From Paraburkholderia bryophila (GTDB lineage: Bacteria > Pseudomonadota > Gammaproteobacteria > Burkholderiales > Burkholderiaceae), in assembly GCF_013409255.1 (NCBI RefSeq), contig NZ_JACCAS010000001.1:2480001-2544000 (forward strand): 64,000 bases of DNA, written 5' to 3'. This document shows positions 1 through 8,646 of this stretch, one piece after another. Each line of letters starts with the position of its first letter. Positions within the stretch are counted from its first letter, which is position 1. Position numbers and translations under genes: made by a program. The notes under the pieces were generated by a model that saw only the letters and a program-made list of their open reading frames with translations, was not told the origin of the DNA and did not search any database.

Positions 1-677
1 TTCGCGCCGATCAGTTGCAGGTACGGACCGAACGCGGGCCGGTCGAGCAGGCTCGCGAACGTGAACTCGCCGATCACCACGGCAAAGGTGAGAAACGCGC
101 CGGACAGAATGCCCGAGCGGATATTCGGAAAGATCACCTTGAACAGAATGGTCGGCCAGTTCGCGCCGAGGCACTCAGCCGCTTCGGTGAGCGAGCGCAC
201 GTCGACGGCGCGCAGGCCGGCGTCGACCGAGCGGTACATGTACGGCAGCGACAGCGTCACGTAGCCGCACACCAGCAGCAGATCCGTGGCGCGCTCGTTG
301 CCGGTGAGCGGCAAAATCGAGCTGCTGTTGTAGATGCGCAGATAGCCGAACACGATCACGATGGCCGGCACCACGAGCGGCAACAGCGTGATGAACTCGA
401 CGAGCGGACGCAGCCTCGGCAGTCGCAATTGCACCCAGTAAGCGGTTGGCACCACCAGCAGCACGCCGACGACGATCGTCAGCAACGCCATCAAGATCGA
501 ATACCCGAACGAGGCCTGAAAGCGCGGATCGCTCAGCACGACGTGATACGCCTCGAAGCTGTACACGCCGCGCTTCATCCGCATGCTGAACTCGAAGGTC
601 GCGATCAGCGGAATCAGAAAATACAGCGAGCCGACGATCATCGCTGTCCACGCCCCTACGCGCGATTGGCTTTTCAT
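1..677 (-). CDS. ABC transporter permease, PotC/ThiP-like (partial at window start)
   Basis: Inner-membrane permease of a binding-protein-dependent importer of the spermidine/putrescine/Fe3+ class. About 225 residues are visible and the C-terminus lies beyond the window. I start it at the ATG whose complement is at 675-677. The N-terminus has a hydrophobic segment, followed by several membrane spans, and the typical EAA-loop pattern (SLTEAAECLGANWPTILFKV) that contacts the ATPase is present. Its start overlaps the stop of the preceding permease by four bases (ATGA), so the two are translationally coupled. The matching ATPase gene is probably just outside the window. Substrate is not determinable from the permease; the operon context with a glycerophosphodiesterase hints at a phosphate ester. 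Confidence 0.9.
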   Translation of the reverse strand, partial: MKSQSRVGAWTAMIVGSLYFLIPLIATFEFSMRMKRGVYSFEAYHVVLSDPRFQASFGYSILMALLTIVVGVLLVVPTAYWVQLRLPRLRPLVEFITLLPLVVPAIVIVFGYLRIYNSSSILPLTGNERATDLLLVCGYVTLSLPYMYRSVDAGLRAVDVRSLTEAAECLGANWPTILFKVIFPNIRSGILSGAFLTFAVVIGEFTFASLLDRPAFGPYLQLIGA

Positions 678-1612
678 CGACGTCCCCTTTCGGCGCGCGA
701 GCGCAGCCAGATGTAGCCGCCGTTCGACAGCCCGGTCACGAGCACCATGCCGAGCGCGAGCGCGTAGCCGAGGTTCTGGTTATGCATCACGTCGCCGCGA
801 ATCTGCGCATACAGCAGGATCGTGACGATGTTCAGCGAACTGCCGGTCAGCGCGTAGGCCGTGGCGACCGCGCCGAACGAATTGGCGAACAGCAGCAGCG
901 CCGCGCCGAGCACGCTCGGCCACAGCACCGGCAGCGCGACGTAGCGCCAGTATTGATACGAAGTGCCGCCCAGGCAATCGCAGGCTTCGCGCCATTCGCG
1001 CTTCAGGCCGTCGAGCGCGGGCGTGACGATCAGCACCATCAAAGGAATCTGGAAATACAGATAGGTCAGCGTCAGGCCGGAAAAGCTCAGAACGCTGAAG
1101 CCGGTGGAGTACAGATTGAAGCCGAGATACTTTTTCAGCAGCACGGTGACGAGGCCGACGCGCCCCAAGGTGCAGATGAAAGCGAACGCGAGCGGCACGC
1201 CGGCAAAGTTCGACGCCACGCCGGAAAACGTCATCAGCGTAGGGCGAATCCAGCCGGGGAGTTTGCCCTGCACCGCGGCCCACGCGAGCAGCGAGCCGAT
1301 CACGGCGCCGCCGAGCGACGACGCGGCGCTCACCTTGAAGCTGATCCAGTACGCGTCGAGCACGGTGGGCTGCAGCAAGTCACGGAAATTGCCGAGCGTG
1401 AAATGACCTTGCGCGTCCTGGAACGCGCCGATCATCAGGAAACCGGTCGGCAGGATCAGGAACAACAGCGCGAAGGTAAAGAACGGCACCACGCCGATCC
1501 AGGCAAGAAACTGCGACGCGCGGCCCGGACCGTCGACGCGAGGCGTTGGCGTGGGCACAGGCGGAACCAGCAGTTCCGGCTGCACCGCTCCAGCATCCGA
1601 TGAAGCGCTCAT
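674..1612 (-). CDS. ABC transporter permease, PotB-like
   Basis: First permease of the importer (312 aa). A proline-rich cytoplasmic N-terminus of about 35 residues precedes a membrane segment (PFFTFALLFLILPTGF) and further spans. An EAA-loop (EWREACDCLGGTSYQYWRYV) sits around residues 200-220, as expected for type I ABC importer permeases. It follows the binding-protein gene by 136 bases and overlaps the next permease by an ATGA junction. The binding-protein-permease-permease order matches the iron/polyamine/phosphonate class. The substrate itself is an open question. Confidence 0.9.
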   Translation of the reverse strand: MSASSDAGAVQPELLVPPVPTPTPRVDGPGRASQFLAWIGVVPFFTFALLFLILPTGFLMIGAFQDAQGHFTLGNFRDLLQPTVLDAYWISFKVSAASSLGGAVIGSLLAWAAVQGKLPGWIRPTLMTFSGVASNFAGVPLAFAFICTLGRVGLVTVLLKKYLGFNLYSTGFSVLSFSGLTLTYLYFQIPLMVLIVTPALDGLKREWREACDCLGGTSYQYWRYVALPVLWPSVLGAALLLFANSFGAVATAYALTGSSLNIVTILLYAQIRGDVMHNQNLGYALALGMVLVTGLSNGGYIWLRSRAERGRR

Positions 1613-1748
1613 AGCTCACCCTTGAGACTGTCTGGCAAAACGCCGGGCGTGCCGCTCAACTTGAGCAGCACGCCGACGGCAATACTTCGGATTACGGTTC
1701 GCCGCCACGGCGCGGAGCGCGCCCCGCCGCTGCGGCGATCTGCGTCGC

Positions 1749-2861
1749 TTACTTGACGTTCGCGCCGACCGCCTGGTCCCACTGCTTCGTGATGGTTTCC
1801 TTATAGGCGTCCTGTTGGGACAGCGTCGGGAACACCACATTCTTGTACGACGACGGCGGCGGCAGCTTGTCGAGCAGCGCTTGCGGCACCTTCTTGCCCG
1901 CCACCAGTTCGTTGTAGCGCATCGGGTGGCAGTAGCCCGTCAGCCAGCCGATCTGGCCTTCGTCCGAGTACAGGTATTCCATCCACAGCTTGGCGGCGTT
2001 CGGGTGCGGCGCGTAAGCGCTGATCGCCTGAACGTACACACCGGCGACGACGCCCGTCTTCGGAATCACCACCTGCACCTTCGGGTTGCCCTTCAGCGTG
2101 TCGCGGTCGGCCAGCGCGTTGTAGTCCCAACGCACGACGATCGGCGTGGTGCCTTGCGCGAGCGAAGCGGCCTTGCCGATCACCGGCACGAAGTTACCGT
2201 TCTTGTTCAGGTCGGCGAAGTACTTCAGACCCGCTGCGCCGGCCTTGCTCGCGTCGCCCTTGCTTTGCGACAGACCCGCCGCGAACACGGCCTGGATGGC
2301 CTGGTTGGCGGTACGCGGGTCGCCCGCGAGCGACACGGCGTTCTTGTAGTCCGGCTTGAGCAGATCGCTCCAGTCGGTCGGCGCCTTGTCGATCATGTCG
2401 GCGTTCACTTCGAACGACAGCACGCCGTAGTAATCGCCATACCAGTAGCCGTCAGCGTCTTTCGAGTCTTTCGGAATCGAGTTCCACGTCGCGACCTTGT
2501 ACGGTTGCAGCAGGCCTTCGGCCTTCGCGGTCGGACCGAACGACAGACCCACGTCGATCACGTCCGGCGCTTGCGGGCCCTTGTTGCCCTTGTTCGCCTT
2601 GATCGCTTCGACTTCGTCGCCCGAACCCGCATCCGGATTCAGTTCGTTGATCTTGATGCCGTACTTCTTCTGGAAGCCGGCCACCAGTTGGCCGTAGTTG
2701 CACCAGTCGTGCGGCAACGCGATCACGGTGAGCTGGCCTTCCTGTTTGGCGGCGGCGATCAGTGTGTCGAGCGGCGCGGCGCAAGCCATGCTGCTGGCGC
2801 CGGCGGCGACGCCCGCCGCTGCCGACATGGAAAGTAAACGGACTAACGCGGTGCGGTTCAT
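1749..2861 (-). CDS. ABC transporter periplasmic substrate-binding protein (PotD/AfuA class)
   Basis: Periplasmic binding protein of 370 aa that delivers substrate to the two downstream permeases. I prefer the ATG at 2861 over the in-frame ATG four codons upstream, because AGGAAG lies at ribosome-binding distance before it. Residues 1-28 form a signal peptide ending in ASSMACA. The mature part begins PLDTLIAAAKQEGQL and contains the pattern of class II binding proteins (DVIDVGLSFGPTAKAEGLL; TPIVVRWDYNAL). The gene is 65 bases downstream of a glycerophosphodiester phosphodiesterase in the same direction. I infer an organophosphate or polyamine-like ligand, without a residue-level argument. Confidence 0.88.
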   Translation of the reverse strand: MNRTALVRLLSMSAAAGVAAGASSMACAAPLDTLIAAAKQEGQLTVIALPHDWCNYGQLVAGFQKKYGIKINELNPDAGSGDEVEAIKANKGNKGPQAPDVIDVGLSFGPTAKAEGLLQPYKVATWNSIPKDSKDADGYWYGDYYGVLSFEVNADMIDKAPTDWSDLLKPDYKNAVSLAGDPRTANQAIQAVFAAGLSQSKGDASKAGAAGLKYFADLNKNGNFVPVIGKAASLAQGTTPIVVRWDYNALADRDTLKGNPKVQVVIPKTGVVAGVYVQAISAYAPHPNAAKLWMEYLYSDEGQIGWLTGYCHPMRYNELVAGKKVPQALLDKLPPPSSYKNVVFPTLSQQDAYKETITKQWDQAVGANVK

Positions 2862-2926
2862 GGTCTTCCTCATCCTCTGCCGAAATTGCTACGTTTGGAA
2901 AATTTCTAGTTCGAGCTCCGACATGT

Positions 2927-3718
2927 TCAGGCCAGCGTGGAGAACATGTCGTGATTCAGTGTATCGATGCGATCTGTACAAATCATGTCGACGCCCCATT
3001 GCGCGAGCAGGTGCGCACGCGCCGGGTCGTTCACCGTGTAAGCCAGCACGCGCAGCCCGGCCGCACGAATCTCGGCGACCAGCGGCTCACTCAGATAGCG
3101 GTGGCTCGCATGCAGCGACACGCAGTCGAGTTCCCGCACGATCCGCAACCAGTCCGCCGGCACTTCTTCGAACAGCATGCCGCGCTGCAGCGCAGGCGCC
3201 GCGTCGCGCGCCGCCGCCAACGCCTCGAACGAAAACGACGACAGCAACGGCGGCGTTTGTCCTTGCCACAAAGTCAACGCGCCGCTTGCCACCAGCGCGC
3301 CCGTGATCGCGTCGCGCCCTGGACACGGCTTGATCTCGATGTTCGCGGCAATGCCCTCGCGCGCGCAGCGCTCGGCCACCTCGGCAAGCGTGGGCAGATG
3401 AGTGCCCGCGAATTGCGCGCTGTCGCCGTACCATGCGCCCGCATCCAGCGTGCTCAGTTGCGCCCACGTGTGATCGGCGGCGGCGCCGTGACCGTTCGTG
3501 GTGCGCTCGAGCGTGTCGTCGTGCATCAGAAAGAGCTGGTTGTCGGCGGAAAGCTTGGCGTCGAATTCGACCATGCGGTAACCGTAACGCACGCAGGCGT
3601 CGAACCCGGCCAAGGTGTTTTCCGGCGCCAGCGTACCGCCGCAACGATGCGCGACCAGCCGCGGATACGGCCAGTCTGCGCTCAAGGTGCGGCCCATCTC
3701 ATGAATCCCGTTTGCCAC
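2927..3718 (-). CDS. ugpQ: glycerophosphodiester phosphodiesterase (UgpQ-like)
   Basis: Hydrolyses glycerophosphodiesters to glycerol-3-phosphate and an alcohol. At 263 aa it has the length of cytoplasmic UgpQ. The GDPD fold signatures are visible: the opening LVAHRCGGTLAPENTLAGF (general acid/base His with Arg), VEFDAKLSADNQLFLMHDD (metal ligands and second His), IEIKPCPG, and a late VLAYTVNDPARAHLLAQWGVD. No signal peptide is apparent. The start used is a GTG preceded by GAAGG; an ATG seven codons in (3697) is an alternative. It is the first gene of the transporter operon and faces the DeoR-type regulator, so it is probably repressed by that protein. Confidence 0.9.
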   Translation of the reverse strand: MANGIHEMGRTLSADWPYPRLVAHRCGGTLAPENTLAGFDACVRYGYRMVEFDAKLSADNQLFLMHDDTLERTTNGHGAAADHTWAQLSTLDAGAWYGDSAQFAGTHLPTLAEVAERCAREGIAANIEIKPCPGRDAITGALVASGALTLWQGQTPPLLSSFSFEALAAARDAAPALQRGMLFEEVPADWLRIVRELDCVSLHASHRYLSEPLVAEIRAAGLRVLAYTVNDPARAHLLAQWGVDMICTDRIDTLNHDMFSTLA

Positions 3719-4077
3719 GTCTCGTTACCTTCCCGATAGAGCGGGTTAAATATGCTCTCGACGCGTTACCGGCCGTGACCGCCACGACGGCACATGCATG
3801 CTTCCGGCCGTCTTCACACGCGAGCTCCGCGCGTAGTATCGCGCCAAGCCAGGCGGCGCGATAGCTGGCCGAACGGCCTATGCAAGAACCCCGCGAATCG
3901 TATGAAGCGTTGCCGTATCATTGTCAGGATCACGAATCGTGCTGCATCCGGCCGCGCCAGACACCGCCGGCAATTCGCTCAGCCAGCCGATCCCAAGTTT
4001 CATTATGGCGGCGGCATGGGTCAATCAGATTGCCAAAAAACGCCGCAAAATGCTCGAAATCGGACATTTCAATTCCT

Positions 4078-4100
4078 TTTCGAACATTTCATGTTCGAAA
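4078..4100. promoter_or_regulatory. perfect 10-bp inverted repeat, candidate DeoR/GlpR-type operator
   Basis: TTTCGAACAT, a three-base spacer TTC, then ATGTTCGAAA: the arms are exact reverse complements. The half-site ATGTTCG/CGAACAT is the same heptamer used by enterobacterial GlpR operators, though the order of the halves is reversed here. It lies about 185 bases before the DeoR-family gene. Confidence 0.6.
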
Positions 4101-4206
4101 CAGCCGTAACGCTTCGATTTGCGAAGGCTAAGGTGAAATACACAAACTTGCAAGCTGCCAAAAAAATACAACACAATCCCACTAAAGTACTACGCTTGAC
4201 ATAGTT

Positions 4207-4226
4207 TGGACACACATTCGTGTCCA
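4207..4226. promoter_or_regulatory. inverted repeat downstream of a TTGACA box, candidate operator
   Basis: TGGACAC, six bases, GTGTCCA; the 7-bp arms are perfect. It begins six bases after the TTGACA at 4196-4201. A protein bound here would cover the spacer and -10 region of a promoter reading into the DeoR-family gene. No good -10 hexamer is seen at 17 bases, so promoter status is uncertain. Confidence 0.45.
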
Positions 4227-4284
4227 CGATATCGTTCTTAAAACCAGGCTGCGTGAACGCGCGTGGGCATCCAAGGAAAAATGC

Positions 4285-5055
4285 ATGTGGCAGGAAGACC
4301 GTCATCAGAGAATTCGCGCGCTGCTGTCCACGCTGCAGCGCGTGTCGACCGAACGGATCATGGCGGACCTGGGGGTATCGCGCGAAACAGTGCGGCGCGA
4401 TCTGCTCGACCTCGAAGCACTCGGTGAACTGCGGCGCGTGCATGGCGGTGCGATCAAGCCCGCTGACGAAGCACCCATCGCCGAACGCGCACACATGCGC
4501 GTCAAATCCAAAACAGCCATTGCGAAAGCCGCTACCGGTTTGATCGCGAGCGGCCAGACGCTCTTCATCGACGCGGGCACCACGACTGCGGCACTTGCCG
4601 AAGAACTGGCGAAGCTGGCCAATCTGACCATCGTCACCAACTCGATCGACGTCGCGCTGAAAATGCGCGGCGGCGTCGAGCAAACCGACGCCGCCAACGA
4701 AGTGATTCTGCTCGGCGGCTCGATCAGCGACCGGGCGATGGCGACCACCGGCGCCACCACGGTGCTCGATATCCAACGCTATCGCGCGGACCTGGCGCTG
4801 CTGTCGCCGGTCGGCGTCGATCACCGGCATGGCGCGACCAATTACGATCACGCCGAAACCGAAGTGGCGCGCGCAATGGTCGCCAATGCGGATCGCGTGG
4901 TGATCCTCGCCGACTACAGCAAGATCGGTCAGCGCAGCCGCATTTCATACTGCCCGGTCGAGCGGATCGATGTGCTCGTCACCAATAAAAAGGCGGCCGA
5001 AGCCGCCGATTTTGCCGCGCTGAAAAAGAAGCTGGAAGAGATTGTTCTGGCTTAG
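4285..5055 (+). CDS. DeoR/GlpR-family transcriptional regulator
   Basis: Repressor of 256 aa with the DeoR family layout. An N-terminal winged helix-turn-helix covers about residues 1-55 (QRVSTERIMADLGVSRETVRRDLLDLEALGEL) and a C-terminal sugar-phosphate sensing domain follows (FIDAGTTTAALAEELA; VTNSIDVALKM; LLGGSISD; GVDHRHGATNYDHAETEVAR). GlpR-type members respond to glycerol-3-phosphate, the product of the divergent phosphodiesterase. The start at 4285 has AAGGA at good distance. I infer that it controls the divergent transporter operon through the inverted repeats between them. Confidence 0.92.
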   Translation: MWQEDRHQRIRALLSTLQRVSTERIMADLGVSRETVRRDLLDLEALGELRRVHGGAIKPADEAPIAERAHMRVKSKTAIAKAATGLIASGQTLFIDAGTTTAALAEELAKLANLTIVTNSIDVALKMRGGVEQTDAANEVILLGGSISDRAMATTGATTVLDIQRYRADLALLSPVGVDHRHGATNYDHAETEVARAMVANADRVVILADYSKIGQRSRISYCPVERIDVLVTNKKAAEAADFAALKKKLEEIVLA

Positions 5056-5088
5056 GCTTCAGCGCGTTAAGTCGCCAAAAGGTTGGCG

Positions 5089-6756
5089 CTATTCCTTCAC
5101 ATGCATCGTATCGAGCGAGCGCTTGCGCAAGCGCGTGTCGTGCAGCGCGCCGGCCGCGTCGAGTACCGGGTAGGCGGTCGAACAGAACAGCGAGTTGAGG
5201 CGCTTCATGTCGCTGATCAGATCCAGGTGCAGCGCGCTGGTTTCGATGCTGCGCAGCGTTTGCCCGGCCAGCCGGTCCAGATGCTTGTACGAATACGCGC
5301 GTTCCAGATCGCGAAAGCGCTCTTTCTCCGCGAGCAGACGCTCGGCGCATCGCAGATCGTTATTCAGAAACACGGACAAACCCAGTTGCAGGTTGTTGAC
5401 GAGCCGCGCCTGCAGATCGTCGAGCTCCCCCAGCCCCTCTTCCGAAAACGACAGACGGTGCGCGATCTTCTTTTCCTCGATATCCCTGACGATTCGCTCG
5501 ATGATGTCGCCCGCATGCTCCAGGTTGATCGTCAGTGAAATGATGTCGGTCCAGCGGCGACTGTCCGCTTCGTCGAGCTGCTCGCGTGAGATCAACGTCA
5601 GATACGTTTTGACCGCCGCGTAGAGCTCGTCGACGTCGTCGTCCATGCGAACCGTTTCGCGGGCTTTGTCCAGACTATTGTGATGAATCAGGTCCGCGAC
5701 GTTGTCGAGCATGGTGCGCACGATGTCGCCGATCCGCAGCACCTCGCGCGCGGCATGGGCGAGCGCGAGCGTGGGGGTGGATAGTGCCGCCTCGTCCAGA
5801 TGCAGCGGCCGCAACTCGCCGTTCGGCAGCGGCCGGTCCGGCAACACGCGCACGCAGACACGCGCGACCGGATCGATCAGCGAGAGACACGCGCAACACC
5901 GCAGCGTGTTGTAGATCAGATGAAAACCCACCGTCGCTTCGCGCGGATTCGCGATCAACACGGGCAAGCCGCGCGCCAGCAACGGCGCGAACGGCAGGAT
6001 CAGCAGCGCGCCGGCCAGCTTGAACGCGAAGCTGCCCAATGCGAGCCGCCGCGCCGCCGCGTTCTGTGCGACGGTGCCGAGCAGCGCCAGCAAACCGCTG
6101 CCGAGGTTCGCGCCGATCACCAGACACAGCGCGACCTTCAGCGAGATCACACCGGACGACGCCAGCGTCGCGGTCAACAACACCGCCGCGAGACTCGAGT
6201 ACGACAGCATCGCGAATGCGGCACCGACCAGCGCGTCGAGCATGGTGTCGCCGGTCAACGCACCGAACATCACGCGCACACCGGCGCCTTGCATCATCGG
6301 CTGGGCGGCTTCGACGATCAGATGCAGCGCCAGCAGGATCAGCCCGAGCCCGATCAGCGTGCGGCCGGCCTGTCCGATTCGGTTCTGCTTGCGCGACAGG
6401 AACAGCGGCACGCCCAGCAGAATCAGAATCGGCGAGAGCCACGACAGATCGAGCGTGAGGATTCGCGCCATCAACGCGGTGCCGACGTCGGCGCCGAGCA
6501 TGATCGCGAGACCGCTGGTAAGCGGCAACAGTCCCTGCGCCGCGAACGACGTGACGATCACCGCGGTGGCATTGCTGCTCTGCACGAGACTCGTGACGCC
6601 GACGCCTGCGAGGAACGCCCGCCAGCGGCTGGCGGTGCTGCGGCCGAGCACGCTGCGCAGATCGGCGCCGAGGACGCGCAGGATGCCGGTACGAACAATG
6701 TGCGAGCCCCACACGAGGAGCGCCACGCCGGCCAGAAGGTTAAGAAGAATCAACAT
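5089..6756 (-). CDS. Na/Pi cotransporter family protein with PhoU-like C-terminus
   Basis: Sodium-dependent phosphate symporter-like membrane protein of 555 aa. The ATG at 6756 is chosen because it begins directly with a hydrophobic segment (MLILLNLLAGVALLVWGSH). The Na/Pi repeat signatures appear twice: GVTSLVQSSNATAVIVTSFA near residue 65 and the region around SYSSLAAVLLTATLASSGVIS near residue 205. The C-terminal 200 residues are helical and PhoU-like (RTMLDNVADLIHH; LEHAGDIIERIVRDIEEK). It converges on the DeoR-type gene with 33 bases between them. With the phosphodiesterase nearby it suggests a phosphate-related neighbourhood, which is inference. Confidence 0.92.
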   Translation of the reverse strand: MLILLNLLAGVALLVWGSHIVRTGILRVLGADLRSVLGRSTASRWRAFLAGVGVTSLVQSSNATAVIVTSFAAQGLLPLTSGLAIMLGADVGTALMARILTLDLSWLSPILILLGVPLFLSRKQNRIGQAGRTLIGLGLILLALHLIVEAAQPMMQGAGVRVMFGALTGDTMLDALVGAAFAMLSYSSLAAVLLTATLASSGVISLKVALCLVIGANLGSGLLALLGTVAQNAAARRLALGSFAFKLAGALLILPFAPLLARGLPVLIANPREATVGFHLIYNTLRCCACLSLIDPVARVCVRVLPDRPLPNGELRPLHLDEAALSTPTLALAHAAREVLRIGDIVRTMLDNVADLIHHNSLDKARETVRMDDDVDELYAAVKTYLTLISREQLDEADSRRWTDIISLTINLEHAGDIIERIVRDIEEKKIAHRLSFSEEGLGELDDLQARLVNNLQLGLSVFLNNDLRCAERLLAEKERFRDLERAYSYKHLDRLAGQTLRSIETSALHLDLISDMKRLNSLFCSTAYPVLDAAGALHDTRLRKRSLDTMHVKE

Positions 6757-6969
6757 AACGTGCTGCCCATTGCTACTGCCATGACCCGAACCGCATGCCG
6801 CGCTGACGCGTTGTGCGAAGCGTATGTGACAGTAGTGTTGCACATTTTTGCCTTATTGTAATTTTGTGCTTTTGACTATACGCTCGTGGCAAACTGTGGA
6901 TCGCTGTGTGCCGGCTGATGCGCCTCAGCCACACGGTTGATTCGACCCATTAAATAGAAAGGACTCTGG

Positions 6970-7653
6970 ATGAGCCGCAATCTTGCGCTGTTCGACCTGG
7001 ACCACACGCTGCTGCCGCTCGATAGCGATCAGGCGTGGGCCCACTTCATGGCTGGCCTGGGAATAGAAGGCGCGGCGCGGCACGCCGAAGAAATCGATGG
7101 TTACTACCGGCAGTACGTTGCCGGCACGCTCGATATGGCGGCCTACCTGAACTACACGCTGGCGCCGCTGGCCCGTCACTCGCGCGAGCAGCTCGACGCA
7201 TGGCATGCGCAGTTCATGCGCGACGTGATCACGCCGGCCATCTTGCCGGCCGCACGCGAACTCGTGCAGCGTCATATCGAGGCGGGTGACCTGTGCTGCA
7301 TCGTCACCGCCACTAACGTGTTCATCACGAAGCCGATCGGCAAGGCGCTCGGCTTCGATCATCTGCTGGGAATCGATCTGGGCACTGACGGCGACGATCC
7401 GGCGGCGCGCTTCACCGGTAAGGCGGTCGGCGTGCCGACGTTCCGTGAGGGCAAGATCACGCGTACCGAGCATTGGCTGGCATCGCTTGGGCACCGCCTG
7501 CAGGACTTTCCGCAAAGCTGGTTCTATAGCGATTCGATCAACGACGTGCCGCTGCTGGAACTCGTGACCGATCCCGTTGCGACGAACCCCGATCCGCGTT
7601 TGCGCACTATCGCTAATGATCGTGGCTGGCGGGTGATTGAGTTGTTTGCTTGA
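6970..7653 (+). CDS. HAD-IB family phosphatase (SerB/CicA-like)
   Basis: Cytoplasmic HAD-superfamily hydrolase, 227 aa. Motif I is LFDLDHTLLPLDSD with the nucleophile Asp9 and acid Asp11. Motif II Thr lies in LCCIVTATNVFITKPIG, and motif III/IV in WFYSDSINDVPLLELV. The cap insert between motifs I and II is alpha-helical, as in the IB subclass that includes phosphoserine phosphatase. The start has AAAGGA about eight bases upstream. No neighbour fixes the substrate. Its last codons and the DNA just after are unusually rich in G and T. Confidence 0.88.
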   Translation: MSRNLALFDLDHTLLPLDSDQAWAHFMAGLGIEGAARHAEEIDGYYRQYVAGTLDMAAYLNYTLAPLARHSREQLDAWHAQFMRDVITPAILPAARELVQRHIEAGDLCCIVTATNVFITKPIGKALGFDHLLGIDLGTDGDDPAARFTGKAVGVPTFREGKITRTEHWLASLGHRLQDFPQSWFYSDSINDVPLLELVTDPVATNPDPRLRTIANDRGWRVIELFA

Positions 7654-7700
7654 GAGGTGACGCCGCTGGGTGGATTGCAGCGGGTGACTAGTTGCTGTGT

Positions 7701-7730
7701 GGCTTGTGGCTGAGTGGCTTGTGGCTGTGT
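7701..7730. repeat. 15-bp tandem repeat, two copies
   Basis: GGCTTGTGGCTGAGT is followed directly by GGCTTGTGGCTGTGT (one mismatch), with a partial copy just before. It lies in the convergent gap between the HAD gene and the taurine-type permease gene, in a G/T-rich stretch. Confidence 0.7.
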
Positions 7731-7750
7731 AACTCGCAGTGGCGTAATTT

Positions 7751-7773
7751 GCCGCTGCCCGACCCGCAGCGGC
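7751..7773 (-). terminator. perfect 8-bp hairpin at the end of the tauABC-like operon
   Basis: GCCGCTGC, seven bases, GCAGCGGC, located three bases beyond the permease stop codon. On the minus strand it is followed by AAATTACG rather than a clear U run, so it may be a weak or factor-dependent terminator. Confidence 0.45.
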
Positions 7774-7776
7774 CTC

Positions 7777-8646
7777 TTAGATCCGCCCTTTCCAAGGCAC
7801 CAGCCGACGTTCCAGCGCGCGCATGCCGAGATCGAACAGCCACGCGATCAGGCCGATCAGCACGATGCCCATCACCACCACGTCGGTGCGCAAAAAGCTC
7901 GATGCATTGAGCACCATCTGACCAAGCCCCGCAGTTGCCGCGACCATTTCGGCGGCGACCAGCGTGGTCCAGCCGAAGCCGATCGCGATACGCAACCCGG
8001 TCAATATCTCCGGCAGCGCCGCGGGCAGCACCACGTGGCGCACGACCTGCGAAAAACGGCCGCCCAGCGAATACGCCGCATGAATCTGCTCGACGGTCGC
8101 GCTGCGCGCGCCGGCGCGTGCGGCCATTGCGATCGGCGCAAAGCACGCGAGATAGATCACGACGATCTTCGCGGTTTCGTCGATACCGAACCAGATCACC
8201 ACGAGCGGCAGATAAGCGAGCGGCGGTAACGGCCGATAGAACTCGAGCGGCGGATCGAGCAGACCGCGCGCGACCCGGCTCACGCCCATCAGAATCCCCA
8301 CCGGCACTGCCGTGACCGCCGCCAGCGCGAACGCGCCGAATACCCGCAGCGCGCTCCAGGCGAGATGCTCGGAGAGCGGCAAGCCGCCCTGAATACGTCC
8401 GTGCCACGCATCGAGGAAAGCCGCCCAGACGGCTTCCGGCGTCGGCAGAAACAACGGCGGCAGCCAATGCAAATGCGTCGCGAACCACCAGAGCGCCGCG
8501 AGCGTGGTGACCGATATAGCGCTCAATGCCGCGGTCGGGCCTTCGCCCGGCAAACGCCAGCCTTTGGTAGGTCGCGTTTTGCCTGCGGTGGGTTCGTTTT
8601 TCCGGTTCAGCGGCACCGTGTTCAATGATTCGCGTGAAGCCGTCAC
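7777..8646 (-). CDS. tauC: taurine/aliphatic sulfonate ABC transporter permease (TauC-like)
   Basis: Membrane permease of 289 aa in the TauC/SsuC/NrtB family. After a basic N-terminus of about 35 residues there are about six membrane spans. The EAA-type loop falls in [21 protein letters not shown], followed by [20 protein letters not shown], which is characteristic of this family. It begins with GTG overlapping the stop of the ATPase gene (GTGA), so translation is coupled. It is the last gene of a tauA-tauB-tauC set; no tauD dioxygenase follows, because the next gene is convergent. Confidence 0.88.
   Translation of the reverse strand: MTASRESLNTVPLNRKNEPTAGKTRPTKGWRLPGEGPTAALSAISVTTLAALWWFATHLHWLPPLFLPTPEAVWAAFLDAWHGRIQGGLPLSEHLAWSALRVFGAFALAAVTAVPVGILMGVSRVARGLLDPPLEFYRPLPPLAYLPLVVIWFGIDETAKIVVIYLACFAPIAMAARAGARSATVEQIHAAYSLGGRFSQVVRHVVLPAALPEILTGLRIAIGFGWTTLVAAEMVAATAGLGQMVLNASSFLRTDVVVMGIVLIGLIAWLFDLGMRALERRLVPWKGRI

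Larger units (their letters stand above)
3719..4284. other. 566-base divergent control region between ugpQ operon and deoR-type gene
   Basis: No convincing gene is present. The stretch is more AT-rich than its surroundings, especially 4120-4230. It holds two strong inverted repeats (annotated separately), a short odd palindrome CACGAATCGTG at 3931-3941, and a TTGACA hexamer at 4196-4201 immediately before the second repeat. This is the expected location for operators of the DeoR-family regulator and for promoters of both divergent units. Confidence 0.7.
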
